From Brevundimonas vancanneytii (lineage in GTDB: Bacteria > Pseudomonadota > Alphaproteobacteria > Caulobacterales > Caulobacteraceae), in assembly GCA_945861515.1 (NCBI GenBank), contig CAMAVA010000013.1:1-36284 (forward strand): a DNA stretch of 36,284 nucleotides, read 5' to 3'. A program made the position numbers and the translations under genes. Position 1 is the stretch's first letter, and each line of letters opens with the position of its first letter. The notes beneath the pieces were generated by a model that did not search any database, was not told the origin of the DNA, and worked only from the letters and a program-made list of their open reading frames with translations. Positions 24,029 to 32,907 of the stretch are shown here, one piece after another.

Positions 24029-24522
24029 ACCCTGCACGCAACAGCCTGACGCCAGCCGCAGACGCGCCCCTGGTCCTGATTGCCGACGATGATGAAATGA
24101 TCCGCGCCCTTCTGCGGACCCGGCTGGAGTTGTCGGGCTTTCGAACGGTCGCGGTGCGGGATGGGGTAGACGCGCTGGAGGTCGTGGCCAGTCGCCGGCC
24201 GGCGGCCATGATCCTGGACATTGCCATGCCCAGGTTGGACGGTTTCGGCGTCCTGCAGAGCCTTGGCCGGGGCGGTCGGGCCATCCCGCCGACCCTGGTT
24301 CTGGCAGCCAGCCGCGCCACGGCCGATGTGCAGCGGGCCATCCGTCTTGGCGCCAAGGACTTCATGGTCAAGCCATTCGATGACCAGACCCTCTTGCGTC
24401 GGGTCGAACGGCTCGTCAGGCGACCGGCGCCGCCGACTGTTGTCAGTGCGCCCCCAGCCCCGCCACCCGCCGCACCCGCGCCGCACCCAGCCGAAGTCGA
24501 TGACAACGAGCTGTATCTGTAA
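24025..24522 (+). CDS. Single-domain response regulator with Pro/Ala-rich tail
   Basis: A 165-residue protein whose ATG overlaps the kinase stop (ATGA); an ATG at 24010 would add five residues. The receiver domain has the acidic pair in LIADDDEMIRALL, the phospho-acceptor Asp in MILDIAMPRLDG, and the conserved Lys in DFMVKPFDD. At the switch Thr/Ser position the sequence is LVLAASRA, which aligns Ala with CheY Thr87. After the receiver, a 35-residue Pro/Ala linker ends in EVDDNELYL; there is no DNA-binding or enzymatic output domain. It probably works by protein-protein contact or as a phosphate sink with the upstream hybrid kinase. Confidence 0.88.
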   Translation: MNPARNSLTPAADAPLVLIADDDEMIRALLRTRLELSGFRTVAVRDGVDALEVVASRRPAAMILDIAMPRLDGFGVLQSLGRGGRAIPPTLVLAASRATADVQRAIRLGAKDFMVKPFDDQTLLRRVERLVRRPAPPTVVSAPPAPPPAAPAPHPAEVDDNELYL

Positions 24523-24569
24523 GTCGGTGCAGGCTGTTGACCCCGGCCCGCACCCGATAGGGTGAGCGC

Positions 24570-25046
24570 ATGAGCGTCGCCTTCACCAAGGAGGGGGATT
24601 CCGAGGCGGCTGCCGCCGACCTGCCGGATCGCCCCATCTCCCCGCATCCCAATCTGGTCACCGCCAGCGGACTGGTCCGGCTGGAAGCCGATCTGGCGGC
24701 CGCCCGCGCGGCCTATGCCGCCGCCCAGCAGGGAGACGTGGCGGCCGACCGCACCGCCATGGCCCGGGCGACGCGCGACCTGCGCTACTACAATGCCCGC
24801 CGCGCCACGGCCCAACTGGTGGAGACGCCGCCCGACCGGGAAGCCGTGCGCTTTGGATGCACGGTCACTTTCGAACGCGAGGACGGCCGGCGCCAGACCT
24901 TCCGGATCGTCGGCGAAGACGAGGCCGACCCTGCTGCAGGTTCGGTGTCCTACATCTCGCCCCTCGCCCGGGCGCTGCTCGGCAAAGCGGTTGGTGAGAC
25001 AGCGACCCTTGCCGGCGCCGAGGTCGAGATCACGACTATTCGCTGA
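24570..25046 (+). CDS. GreA/GreB-family transcription elongation factor-like protein
   Basis: A 158-residue protein. The start MSVAFTKEGDSEAAA and RPISPHPNLVTASGL match a GreA/GreB-related subgroup. A helical region (LEADLAAARAAYAAA) is followed by the C-terminal FKBP-like domain with RFGCTVTFEREDGRRQTFRI, VGEDEADPAAGSVSYISPLA and LLGKAVGE. The latter is the hallmark S-P-x-a-x-A-L-x-G-x-x-x-G-D/E of Gre proteins. Canonical Gre factors insert their coiled coil into RNA polymerase to rescue backtracked complexes. The N-terminal coiled coil here is short, so it may instead resemble Rnk-like regulators. Confidence 0.85.
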   Translation: MSVAFTKEGDSEAAAADLPDRPISPHPNLVTASGLVRLEADLAAARAAYAAAQQGDVAADRTAMARATRDLRYYNARRATAQLVETPPDREAVRFGCTVTFEREDGRRQTFRIVGEDEADPAAGSVSYISPLARALLGKAVGETATLAGAEVEITTIR

Positions 25047-25054
25047 ATGCCTTC

Positions 25055-25073
25055 GGGCGGCCTAGGCCCGCCC
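25055..25073. terminator. GC-rich hairpin between convergent genes
   Basis: GGGCGG and CCGCCC form a perfect stem around CCTAGGC, 8 bp after the Gre-like stop and covering the stop of the minus-strand gene. There is no T-run on either strand, so termination is only inferred from position; it may serve both transcripts. Confidence 0.4.
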
Positions 25074-25331
25074 AGGGCCAGCTCTGTTCCAGACGAACGC
25101 GAAGCCAGCCCCGCCGAGAACCCCGAGGCTCCCTGTGATAGTGACAAGACCCGCCGCCCTGACCGGCTCAAAGGCCTCGACCCGGTAGGGTGGGGTCACG
25201 AAATGCAGCCAGAAAATCAGGTCAAGGAACGGCTGGGCCCACCCCATTGCAACCAATAGCGCCCAGAAGGCGTGCAGTCCGGCCAGAAGGCCTCCGACCA
25301 TCATTCCAAGGCGAGGAGCATTCAGCATCAT
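25062..25331 (-). CDS. Small integral membrane protein of unknown function
   Basis: An 89-residue protein when started at the ATG at 25331 (MMLNAPRLGMMVGGLLAGLH). Three hydrophobic stretches are visible: GMMVGGLLAGLHAFWALLVA, FLDLIFWLHF and LVTITGSLGVLGGAGFAFVW. The combination HAFWALLVAMGWAQPFLDLI with IFWLHFVTPPY looks conserved-protein-like, but I cannot name a family. In-frame starts at 25358 and 25394 are also possible. It lies downstream of the thiolase gene on the same strand but beyond a strong terminator, so it likely has its own promoter. Confidence 0.65.
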   Translation of the reverse strand: MMLNAPRLGMMVGGLLAGLHAFWALLVAMGWAQPFLDLIFWLHFVTPPYRVEAFEPVRAAGLVTITGSLGVLGGAGFAFVWNRAGPGRA

Positions 25332-25410
25332 GCAGGCAGTCTGCAGCAGACCCGGCATCCCGCAATGATCCAGATCAGCGGACGACCGACTCATTCGCTC
25401 GCATCACAAG

Positions 25411-25443
25411 AAAAAGGGCGGTCGCCTGTAGCCGGCGCCGCCC
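25411..25443 (-). terminator. Intrinsic terminator of the thiolase gene
   Basis: On the minus strand GGGCGG pairs with CCGCCC around a GC-rich loop, and the second arm runs into TTTTTC. It lies 63-95 bp downstream of the thiolase stop (25506) and is the clearest rho-independent terminator in the window. Confidence 0.75.
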
Positions 25444-25505
25444 CCTTCCCAGGACCATTCTCTGCTCCGGTCGTCGGCAGGCGCCGGGACCAGAGCCGAC
25501 TATGT

Positions 25506-26747
25506 TCAGATCCGCTCGATGATGATGGCCGGGGCCATGCCGCCGGCGGCGCACATGGTGACCAGGCCGCGCTTCAGGTCGCGGCGCTCGAGTTCGTCCA
25601 GAAGGGTGCCGATCAGGATGGAGCCGGTGGCGCCGATCGGGTGACCCAGGGCCATGGCCCCGCCATTGACGTTGACCTTGTCGCGGTCAAGCTTCAGGTC
25701 GCGGATGAACTTTTCAGCCACCACGGCGAAGGCTTCGTTGATTTCCCACAGGTCGATGTCGTCGACGGTCAGGCCGGCCTTGGCCAGGACCTTGCGGGCG
25801 GCAGGGACCGGGGCATTGAGCATCAGGGTCGGGGAGTCGCCCATGTTGGCGGTGGCGACGATACGGGCGCGGGGCTTCAGGCCGTTCTTGGCGGCATAGG
25901 TCGGTGAGGCCAGCAGCAGGGCCGCCGAGCCGTCCACCACGCCCGAGCTGTTGCCGGCATGATGCATGAACTGGATGTCCAGGTCAGGATAGACGGCAGT
26001 GATCAGCTTGCGGAAGGTGGTGCCATTGGCGTCCAGCGGCACGTCGGCCATGGCTGCGAAGGACGGCTTCAGGGACGCGAGGCCCTCGGCGGTGGTGCCG
26101 GGACGGGGGAATTCCTCCTTGTCCAGGGCCAGGGCGCCGTCCTCATGATAGACAGCCACCAGGGACTTGTCGAAATGGCCGCCGGCAATGGCAGCGGCCG
26201 CGCGCTTCTGGCTTTCCAGGGCGAGGGCGTCGACATCGGCGCGGCTGATACCTTCCAAGGTGGCGATGGAGTCGGCGCAGACGCCCTGGTGCGACTGGGG
26301 ATGGCGGGCCCGCAGGCGCAGGTTGCCGCCGTCCATCAGCATCGGGCCATCGCTCTCGCTGGCGCGGCGCCCGGCCATGGACATCATTTCGGTGCCGCCG
26401 GCGACCATGAGGTCTTCCATGCCGGACATGATCGCGTGGGCAGCGAAGTTCACCGAGGTGATGCCCGAGCCGCAGAAGCGGTCGAGGGTCACGCCGGACG
26501 ACTTGACGTTATAGCCGGCGTCGAGCGCCGACATGCGGCCCAGGTCGCCGCCCTGCGGGCCGCGCTGGCTGCTGGTGCCCCAGATGATGTCGTCGACTTC
26601 GTCGGTCTTGAGGTTGTTGCGTTCGGCCAGGGCCTTGAGAACCGTCGCGCCCAACTGCTGGGGATGGATCTCGGCCAGGGCTCCCTTGCCGATCTTGCCG
26701 ATCCCGCGGGGGGTCCGGACGGCGTCGATGATCAGGGCTTCGGTCAT
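25506..26747 (-). CDS. Acetyl-CoA acyltransferase (thiolase)
   Basis: A 413-residue thiolase of usual length. The nucleophilic Cys92 is in TLDRFCGSGITSVNFAA. The NEAF motif is in LWEINEAFAVVAE, the active-site His in NVNGGAMALGHPIGATG, and the second Cys in LVTMCAAGGMAP. It catalyses CoA-dependent thiolysis of 3-ketoacyl-CoA or the reverse condensation. Which chain length or ring substrate it prefers cannot be read from sequence; alphaproteobacteria carry several such paralogs. No hydratase or dehydrogenase gene is adjacent. The ATG at 26747 has an AGGAAA ribosome site. It is transcribed divergently from the secreted hydrolase gene and ends at a strong terminator. Confidence 0.93.
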   Translation of the reverse strand: MTEALIIDAVRTPRGIGKIGKGALAEIHPQQLGATVLKALAERNNLKTDEVDDIIWGTSSQRGPQGGDLGRMSALDAGYNVKSSGVTLDRFCGSGITSVNFAAHAIMSGMEDLMVAGGTEMMSMAGRRASESDGPMLMDGGNLRLRARHPQSHQGVCADSIATLEGISRADVDALALESQKRAAAAIAGGHFDKSLVAVYHEDGALALDKEEFPRPGTTAEGLASLKPSFAAMADVPLDANGTTFRKLITAVYPDLDIQFMHHAGNSSGVVDGSAALLLASPTYAAKNGLKPRARIVATANMGDSPTLMLNAPVPAARKVLAKAGLTVDDIDLWEINEAFAVVAEKFIRDLKLDRDKVNVNGGAMALGHPIGATGSILIGTLLDELERRDLKRGLVTMCAAGGMAPAIIIERI

Positions 26748-26794
26748 GGGGTTTCCTCGTGCAGGGACCGCGTTTGCGGAAAGTTGTGCGGCTC

Positions 26795-26822
26795 TTAATG
26801 CGCTTCACGCAAGGGCATTCAA
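26795..26822 (-). promoter_or_regulatory. Possible promoter of the thiolase gene
   Basis: On the minus strand TTGAAT (26822-26817) and CATTAA (26800-26795) are separated by 16 bp, resembling -35 and -10 boxes, about 50 bp upstream of the thiolase ATG in the divergent intergenic region. Spacing is acceptable but the -10 match is weak. Confidence 0.3.
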
Positions 26823-26887
26823 GCCCCCTGTTGTTGATCCGAGGGCAAGACTACAAAGGTACGGCTGCCGAAGCATAGGAACTGCCC

Positions 26888-28321
26888 ATGTTACGCGCCC
26901 TGATCGTGCTGTCCCTGACCCTGGCTGGATTGATGGCGCCGGCCGCTGCGAAGGCCGGCCCGGCCGCCTGGCAGGCGACGCCCTGCACCGGTGACTTTGG
27001 CGACCAGGCGTCCCGGGTCACCTGCGGCATGCTGGCGGTCGATGAAACCCGGGGCGGTCACAGCGGCCGTCGGGTCGTGATCCCGGTGGCCATCGTCAAG
27101 GCTTCCGCGCCCAGGGCCGGGGCGCCGCCGGTGTTCTTCCTGCATGGCGGCCCCGGCGGCGATGTCGTGGATTCCGTCGCTGGCTGGATCCGGCGCCAGC
27201 GATCCGACGAGATGGCGGCGGTCGATCAGGACTGGGTCTTCTTCGACCAGCGCGGCTCGGGCCTGGCCACCCCCCTGCTGGACTGCGGGACCGTGCCGAT
27301 GAATGACGCGGGGCCGCTGTCCGAGGCCGCCGCGCGCGCCCTGATCGCCTGCGGCGCGCGCCAGAAGGCGGCCGGCATTGACCTTGGCCAATACAACGAG
27401 CGCCAGGTGGCCCTTGATATCCAGGATCTGCGCAAGGCGCTCGGTTATCGCCAGATCGATCTTGTTGGCGGATCCTATGGCACCAGTATCGCCATGGCGG
27501 TGCTGCGGCATGCGCCGGAAGGCGTTCGGGCGGTGGTGCTGGACTCCCCCTGGCCGCCGGAAGCCACCTGGGCCCAGGGCGGTCCCCGGATGGTGGCGGA
27601 CGCCTTGCGGGTCGTGCTGGCCAAATGCGCCGCCGATGCCGTCTGCGCGGGGCGTTATCCCACCCTCGAAAAGGATGTCGACGCCATGGCCGCGCGCTTC
27701 CTGGCCAGCCCCCAGTCCGGCAAGGCGCGAAGCTACCGGGCCGAAGACCTGGGCGGTTTCCTGATGGACGCCGCCTACAGCGCCGACGGCGCGCGCCAGC
27801 TTCCCGCCGATCTGGACGCCATGTCCCGTGGCGATTTTTCGGCTCTGGAAGTCCACCGGGCCGACCGCAGCCCCTATGTCGAGGGCCAGCATCTGACCCA
27901 TCTGTGCAAGGAAGAGATACCGTTCGAGGACGCCCGGAAACTGGTGGAAGAGGCGGCCGGGGATCCCGTCGCCCGGCTGCTGGTCCCCTCGATGCTGCGG
28001 TATTTCGAGGTCTGCCAGGCCTGGCCCGTCGGCAAGCCGGACCCCCGGGACGGGGCGCCACAGTCCAGCGATGTCCCGACCCTGTTCATCGCCGCCGAGA
28101 TCGATCCGGGCTGTCCACCCAGTCTGGCCAGGGCCGCCGTCGCGAGGTTTTCCAAGGGGCAGCTGTTCATCGCCTCCAACGCCACCCATGGGGTCAGCTC
28201 CGGCAGCGCCTGTGCGAGGCGGATGATCCGGGCCTTCCTGGCGAATCCGGAGGCGACCGTAGACGGCGACTGCCTGACGGCGCAGGCCCAGCCCTTTGAA
28301 TTCCAGTATCCGGAATCCTGA
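26888..28321 (+). CDS. Secreted alpha/beta hydrolase (peptidase S33/TAP-like)
   Basis: A 477-residue protein. A signal peptide (MLRALIVLSLTLAGLMAPAA, then AKA) precedes the mature domain. The fold-typical elements are FFLHGGPGGDVVDS (oxyanion loop), WVFFDQRGSG, and VGGSYGTSIAM with nucleophile Ser196. The C-terminal TAP-like part has Asp406 in IAAEIDPGCPP and His434 in SNATHGVSSGSAC, completing the Ser-Asp-His triad. Relatives are proline iminopeptidase-like or tripeptidyl aminopeptidase-like enzymes that remove N-terminal residues from peptides in the periplasm or outside the cell. An alternative is an esterase of the same family. It occupies the position upstream of proA where proB is often found. 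Confidence 0.88.
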   Translation: MLRALIVLSLTLAGLMAPAAAKAGPAAWQATPCTGDFGDQASRVTCGMLAVDETRGGHSGRRVVIPVAIVKASAPRAGAPPVFFLHGGPGGDVVDSVAGWIRRQRSDEMAAVDQDWVFFDQRGSGLATPLLDCGTVPMNDAGPLSEAAARALIACGARQKAAGIDLGQYNERQVALDIQDLRKALGYRQIDLVGGSYGTSIAMAVLRHAPEGVRAVVLDSPWPPEATWAQGGPRMVADALRVVLAKCAADAVCAGRYPTLEKDVDAMAARFLASPQSGKARSYRAEDLGGFLMDAAYSADGARQLPADLDAMSRGDFSALEVHRADRSPYVEGQHLTHLCKEEIPFEDARKLVEEAAGDPVARLLVPSMLRYFEVCQAWPVGKPDPRDGAPQSSDVPTLFIAAEIDPGCPPSLARAAVARFSKGQLFIASNATHGVSSGSACARRMIRAFLANPEATVDGDCLTAQAQPFEFQYPES

Positions 28322-28403
28322 TCCGGATCCCCGCGCCGCAACCCTGTTCAGGCCCGTCCAAAGTCGCTAAGGCTCAATCTGAGCAAATCTGGATACGGAG
28401 CAG

Positions 28404-29678
28404 ATGGACGACGCTGGCTTATCCTTGCGGGATCGGATGATGGCCATGGGGCGGGCGGCCCGCACCGGCGCCAGGGCCCTGCGTCTGGCCGGTCCGCAGC
28501 AGCGCACGGAAGCCATCCGCGCCATGGCGGCAGCCATCCAGCGCCAGGCCCCGCAGATTCTGGCGGCCAACGAGAAGAACGTTACTGCAGCCACCTATGC
28601 CGGCGTCTCCGGTCCCATGCTGGACAGACTTCGGCTCGACGCGGGCCGGCTGGCGGACCTGGTCCTGGCCGTGGAGGCCATCGCCGACATTCCTGACCCG
28701 GTTGGCGCCGAGATCGCCCGCTGGACCCGGCCCAACGGCCTGGACATCGCCCGGGTGCGCACCCCGATCGGGGTGGTGGCGATGATCTATGAGAGCCGTC
28801 CCAATGTGACGGCCGATGCGGCGGCCCTTTGCGTGAGGGCCGGAAACGCCGTGATCCTGCGGGGCGGGTCCGAATGCCTGAACAGCAACCTGGCCATCCA
28901 CAAATGCATCGCGGCCGGGCTGGAAGCGGCGGGACTGCCCCGATCGGCCGTCCAGATCGTACGAACCACGGACCGGGACGCCGTAGGCCATCTGTTGTCG
29001 GGTCTGGACCGGCAGGTCGATCTGATCATCCCCAGGGGCGGCAAGAGTCTCGTCGCCCGGGTCCAGGCGGAAGCCCGGGCGCCGGTGCTGGGGCATCTGG
29101 AAGGCCTGAACCACGTCTTCGTTCATGCGGCGGCGGACCTGGACAAGGCCCGCGCCATCATCGTCAATTCCAAGATGCGGCGGGTGTCGGTCTGCGGCTC
29201 GGCCGAGACCCTGCTGGTCGATCGAGCGGCCGCAGAGCGCCTGCTGCCACCCCTGGCCGATGACCTGATCCGGGTCGGTTGCGAACTGCGCGGCGACGCC
29301 GCCGCCCGGGCCATCGAACCCCAGATGAAGGCGGCAACCGCCGCCGACTGGACCACCGAATATCTGGCGCCGATCCTGGCCGTGGCGATTGTCGACGGGG
29401 TCGCCGGAGCGGCCGCCCATATCGCCACCCATGGCTCGGGCCATACGGACGCGATTGTCACCGAGGATGCAGCGGCAGCGGAACAGTTTGCCGCAGAGGT
29501 GGATTCGGCCATCGTCCTGATCAACGCCTCCACCCAGTTTGCCGATGGTGGAGAATTCGGCTTTGGCGCCGAGATTGGTATCGCCACGGACCGGCTTCAT
29601 GCCCGAGGGCCCGTGGGCGCAGAACAGCTGACGACGTTCAAGTATGTGGTTCGCGGGACCGGCCAGACTCGTCCCTGA
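28404..29678 (+). CDS. proA: Glutamate-5-semialdehyde dehydrogenase (gamma-glutamyl phosphate reductase)
   Basis: A 424-residue ProA, full length. Family blocks seen: LRLAGPQQRTEAIRAMAAAI, ILAANEKNV, RVRTPIGVVAMIYESRPNVT, NAVILRGGSE, LIIPRGGKSLV and HLEGLNHVFVH. Cys264 in VSVCGSAETLLVD is the catalytic nucleophile, and GEFGFGAEIGIATDRLHARG is the characteristic C-terminal signature (the family usually has GLGAEIGIST). It reduces gamma-glutamyl phosphate to glutamate semialdehyde with NADPH, the second step of proline synthesis in the cytoplasm. GGAGCAG precedes the ATG. proB is not adjacent in this window. nadD follows at once and is likely co-transcribed. Confidence 0.97.
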   Translation: MDDAGLSLRDRMMAMGRAARTGARALRLAGPQQRTEAIRAMAAAIQRQAPQILAANEKNVTAATYAGVSGPMLDRLRLDAGRLADLVLAVEAIADIPDPVGAEIARWTRPNGLDIARVRTPIGVVAMIYESRPNVTADAAALCVRAGNAVILRGGSECLNSNLAIHKCIAAGLEAAGLPRSAVQIVRTTDRDAVGHLLSGLDRQVDLIIPRGGKSLVARVQAEARAPVLGHLEGLNHVFVHAAADLDKARAIIVNSKMRRVSVCGSAETLLVDRAAAERLLPPLADDLIRVGCELRGDAAARAIEPQMKAATAADWTTEYLAPILAVAIVDGVAGAAAHIATHGSGHTDAIVTEDAAAAEQFAAEVDSAIVLINASTQFADGGEFGFGAEIGIATDRLHARGPVGAEQLTTFKYVVRGTGQTRP

Positions 29679-29727
29679 GGCGGGACGCCCGGCCGCGCTT
29701 CGGACCGGAGTCGTCCTCAGGCCCGGA

Positions 29728-30306
29728 ATGCGAGTCGGCCTCTATGGCGGATCCTTCAATCCGGTGCATGAGGGCCATGCCCATGTGGCCGAGACAGCCA
29801 TGGCCCGGTTGAAGCTGGACCGGGTCATCTGGCTGGTCTCACCCCAGAATCCCCTGAAAAGCCGGCGTGACACCGCCCCCCTGGTCGAGCGCCTCGCCGC
29901 AGTCCGCAAGGTGGCCAGGGCCCGGGGCATGGTGGTCAGCGACATCGAGACCCGCCTGGGCTCACAATACACCATCGACACCCTGCGGCTTCTGAAGGCG
30001 CGCCATCCAGGGGTGCTGTTTGTCTGGATCATGGGGGCGGACAGCCTGAAGGATTTTCACCGGTGGCGGGGCTGGACCCAGATCATGCGCGAGGCGCCGG
30101 TGGCTGTGGTGTCCCGGCCCTGGGCGTCGCTGAAGGCCCGGCTTTCGCCCACGGCCAGGCGGTTTGCCCATGCCCGCCACGCCGCGCGTCAGGCGCCGAT
30201 CCTGGCCCGCCTGCCTGCGCCGGCCTGGGTCTATCTGCATGGCCCCTTCAACTATGCCTCCTCGACCGCGATCCGGGATCGCGTGGTGAGGGGACAGGGC
30301 CGCTGA
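29728..30306 (+). CDS. nadD: Nicotinate-nucleotide adenylyltransferase
   Basis: A 192-residue protein from the ATG at 29728. MRVGLYGGSFNPVHEGHAHV is the nucleotidyltransferase start with the (H/N)xGH motif that binds ATP phosphates. IWLVSPQNPLK and YTIDTLRLLK, then FVWIMGADSLKDFHRW, are NadD signatures. The C-terminal NYASSTAIRDRV is the conserved ISST-x-IR block in variant form. It adenylates nicotinate mononucleotide to deamido-NAD, an essential NAD step. An earlier in-frame ATG at 29644, inside proA, would add 28 residues; the chosen start matches where bacterial NadDs begin. Its last 55 bp overlap the convergent hybrid kinase gene. Confidence 0.95.
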   Translation: MRVGLYGGSFNPVHEGHAHVAETAMARLKLDRVIWLVSPQNPLKSRRDTAPLVERLAAVRKVARARGMVVSDIETRLGSQYTIDTLRLLKARHPGVLFVWIMGADSLKDFHRWRGWTQIMREAPVAVVSRPWASLKARLSPTARRFAHARHAARQAPILARLPAPAWVYLHGPFNYASSTAIRDRVVRGQGR

Positions 30307-32879
30307 GCCGCGGAATCGTGGCCGTCAGCTGGCGACGGCGTCGTCGATCTGTCGGGGCAGCCCCCCATGACCTCTGTCAGGGTCATGATCAGACGGTCGG
30401 CGCGCACCGGCTTTGACAGATGGGCGTCGGCGCCCGCCTGAAGACTGGACCGGACATGCTCGTCAAGGGCATTGGCGGTCAGCATGATGACCAGTGTGCG
30501 GCGGGCTCCCGTCAGACGTTCGCGTTCCCGCAGTCGCCGGGTCGCCGTCAGGCCATCCATCTCCGGCATCTGCATGTCCATCAGGACCAGATCAAAGGGT
30601 TGCCTGGCCAGTTGGTCGAGGGCTGCTGTGCCGGTCTCGACAATCTCCAGCCGAACGCCGACAGCTTCAAGGATCAACCGGACCACCCGCTGGTTGGTGG
30701 GATGATCCTCGGCCAGCAGAACCCGCAAACCTTCCAGAGGCGCCGGGACGGATTCCGTCTGCATCACCGAGACCGGCTCCGGCGCGTCTTCCGCCCGCTC
30801 GAGCGGCAAGGTGACCATGAAGGTCGAGCCTTCGCCCGGCCTTGAGAAGGCCCGGACCGAGCCCCCCATCAGACCGGCCAGAGACCGACAGATCGCCAGG
30901 CCGAGGCCTGTTCCGCCAAAGCGCCGGGTGATGGAGGCGTCGGCCTGTTCGAACCGGTTGAACAGCCGGCGGGCCGTGTCGTCGTCAAAGCCGATACCGC
31001 TGTCGCTGACGCTGAACACCAGGCCGCTGTCACGGCGGCCGACATGCAGCCGCACATGGCCGGTCGACGTGAACTTGACGGCATTGGACAGCAGGTTGGA
31101 CAGGATCTGGGTGATGCGAACCGCATCCCCTGTCCAGCGGCCGGCCGCGCCGTCATCCAGACGCCAGGTCAGGTCCAGGCCCTTGGCTTCGGCCGAGGCG
31201 GCATGCAGGGCGCAGATCTGGTTGACGAGGGTGGCGACATCAAAGGCGCCGGGTTCAAGTCGCAGTTCCCCGGCCTCGATCTTCGAAAAATCAAGGATGT
31301 CGGTCAGGACCTGTTCCAGCAGCCGCCCGGACGAGACGATCAGGTCGGCCAGCTCGCGGCCACGGTCGGTGGTCTGCTCCCGGGAAAGGGTTTCCGAAAC
31401 CGCGACCACGCCATTCAGGGGCGTGCGCAGTTCATGGCTCATATTGGCCAGGAACCGCGATTTTTCCTGGTTGGCGCGCTCGAGCTCGGCTGTCCGGTCC
31501 CGGACCCGCTCTTCGAGGTCGTCCATGGCGTGATCGACCTGTTCCCGTCCCGTCCGCAGGGCCCGCGCCAGCACGCCGATCTCGTCGGGGCGCGCCTCGA
31601 TGGCCGCCAGTCCGGCCTCCAGTCCGGCATCAACCTCGGCGCGGTCAGAGACCTTGGCTGCGGTTCTCTGGGCTTCCGCGAAGGCGGCAAGCTTGCGCAG
31701 CGGATTGGCGATGGTGCGCCGCGCCATGACCATGATCAGGGCCCCTTGCGCCGCGGCGGCCATCAGGCCCAGGACAAGAATCCAGGCGGCAGATCGGGCG
31801 GCGGCAAGGGTCACGGCCTCGGCCGGATAGCGGATCAGAAAATACCAGCCAGGGCCGCGAAGCTGGCCATAGGCGACGATGTAACGTCCGTCGGGACTGC
31901 GAACCACGCCCCGCGTGGCCGCCTTCTGGCGAATCGACTGAACAAGGGCCCGAAGCCCCATGTCCCGTTCATAGTCGGCAAGGGTCGCCTCCGACGCCTT
32001 TCCGGCAGTCTCGAATCCGGGATAGGCGATCAGATCACCTGACCCCGTGGTGATCAGATTGACCGCGCCCCGGGTCGTTCCCTGGATTGCTCGCAGAAAA
32101 TAGCCCGTGAGATCGATCGACGATCCGAAGGCGCCGACCTGCCAGCCCTTGACGTCCACTGGGGTTACACAGCCCGTGGCCAGGCGTTCGCCGGCATTGT
32201 CCTGCAACAGCCTTTGCAGGGAAGTGCAGCGGATTCCCCGGCCCGAGTTTTCCACGGCCAGGGTGATGCGGGTCATCTGCTCCTGGCTGATGTCCAGGTT
32301 ATTGGGGGCCAGATGACGATAGAACATCAGCCGGTCTGACCGGTTGGGTGCGAACATCACCACCCGGGTTCGGGGGGTGAAGAAGTAGAAATTGTCGTAT
32401 TTTGTGACCAGGGCTTCGCCAAAATGCGGAACGACCTGATAGGCGGCGACCAGGGCCCGCCGCTCTTCGAGCGATACATCGCCGCCATCCCGGATATAGG
32501 CGCCGAGCCCGTAGCGGTAGTCGCCGTCCTCATCCTTCTGGCCGTTGAAGGCGGAATCCAGGCTGCGCCGGGTTCCGTCGGGCTTCAGGGGGAAATACTG
32601 TTCGAACAGCCGGTTGGTCTCGGCGTCGCCCAGACGCGACATGCGCAGTTTGAGGGCCCGTCCTGCATCCTGCTGGGCCGCCGCCAGATCGGTGAAGCGT
32701 CGCTCCTCCTGGTTGGCCCTCTGGGTGACATAGTCCTGGAGATAGCTGATCTCCCGGCGTTCCAGTTCCTGTTCAAAGGCGACAAAGGCCGCCAGGAAGG
32801 CAATCGTCGTCACAACAATCAACAACAGGCCGACGCTGATCAGGAACCTTCGGGAGATGGAAGTGGTTGCGCCCTGCAT
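30252..32879 (-). CDS. Membrane-bound hybrid sensor histidine kinase (Cache-like sensor, HAMP, HisKA, HATPase, REC)
   Basis: An 875-residue protein. Membrane helix 1 (about 12-34, FLISVGLLLIVVTTIAFLAA) and helix 2 (about 363-385) bracket a periplasmic sensor of about 325 residues. The sensor resembles double-Cache folds, with FYFFTPRTRVVMFAPN and later GWQVGAFGSSIDLTGYF. HAMP and coiled coil follow, then HisKA with His482 in [17 protein letters not shown]. The ATPase domain has ILSNLLSNAVKF and [20 protein letters not shown]. The receiver (about 730-850) has Asp768 in LVLMDMQMPEMDGL and the Lys in HLSKPVR. It senses an external ligand and drives a multistep phosphorelay; no phosphotransfer protein or response regulator is adjacent. 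It interrupts the nadD-rsfS order and overlaps the nadD end by 55 bp. A terminator-like hairpin lies in its leader. Confidence 0.92.
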   Translation of the reverse strand: MQGATTSISRRFLISVGLLLIVVTTIAFLAAFVAFEQELERREISYLQDYVTQRANQEERRFTDLAAAQQDAGRALKLRMSRLGDAETNRLFEQYFPLKPDGTRRSLDSAFNGQKDEDGDYRYGLGAYIRDGGDVSLEERRALVAAYQVVPHFGEALVTKYDNFYFFTPRTRVVMFAPNRSDRLMFYRHLAPNNLDISQEQMTRITLAVENSGRGIRCTSLQRLLQDNAGERLATGCVTPVDVKGWQVGAFGSSIDLTGYFLRAIQGTTRGAVNLITTGSGDLIAYPGFETAGKASEATLADYERDMGLRALVQSIRQKAATRGVVRSPDGRYIVAYGQLRGPGWYFLIRYPAEAVTLAAARSAAWILVLGLMAAAAQGALIMVMARRTIANPLRKLAAFAEAQRTAAKVSDRAEVDAGLEAGLAAIEARPDEIGVLARALRTGREQVDHAMDDLEERVRDRTAELERANQEKSRFLANMSHELRTPLNGVVAVSETLSREQTTDRGRELADLIVSSGRLLEQVLTDILDFSKIEAGELRLEPGAFDVATLVNQICALHAASAEAKGLDLTWRLDDGAAGRWTGDAVRITQILSNLLSNAVKFTSTGHVRLHVGRRDSGLVFSVSDSGIGFDDDTARRLFNRFEQADASITRRFGGTGLGLAICRSLAGLMGGSVRAFSRPGEGSTFMVTLPLERAEDAPEPVSVMQTESVPAPLEGLRVLLAEDHPTNQRVVRLILEAVGVRLEIVETGTAALDQLARQPFDLVLMDMQMPEMDGLTATRRLRERERLTGARRTLVIMLTANALDEHVRSSLQAGADAHLSKPVRADRLIMTLTEVMGGCPDRSTTPSPADGHDSAAQRPCPLTTRSRIAVEEA

Positions 32880-32907
32880 GGAGCCTGCACCCTAGCGGCC
32901 GGACGTT

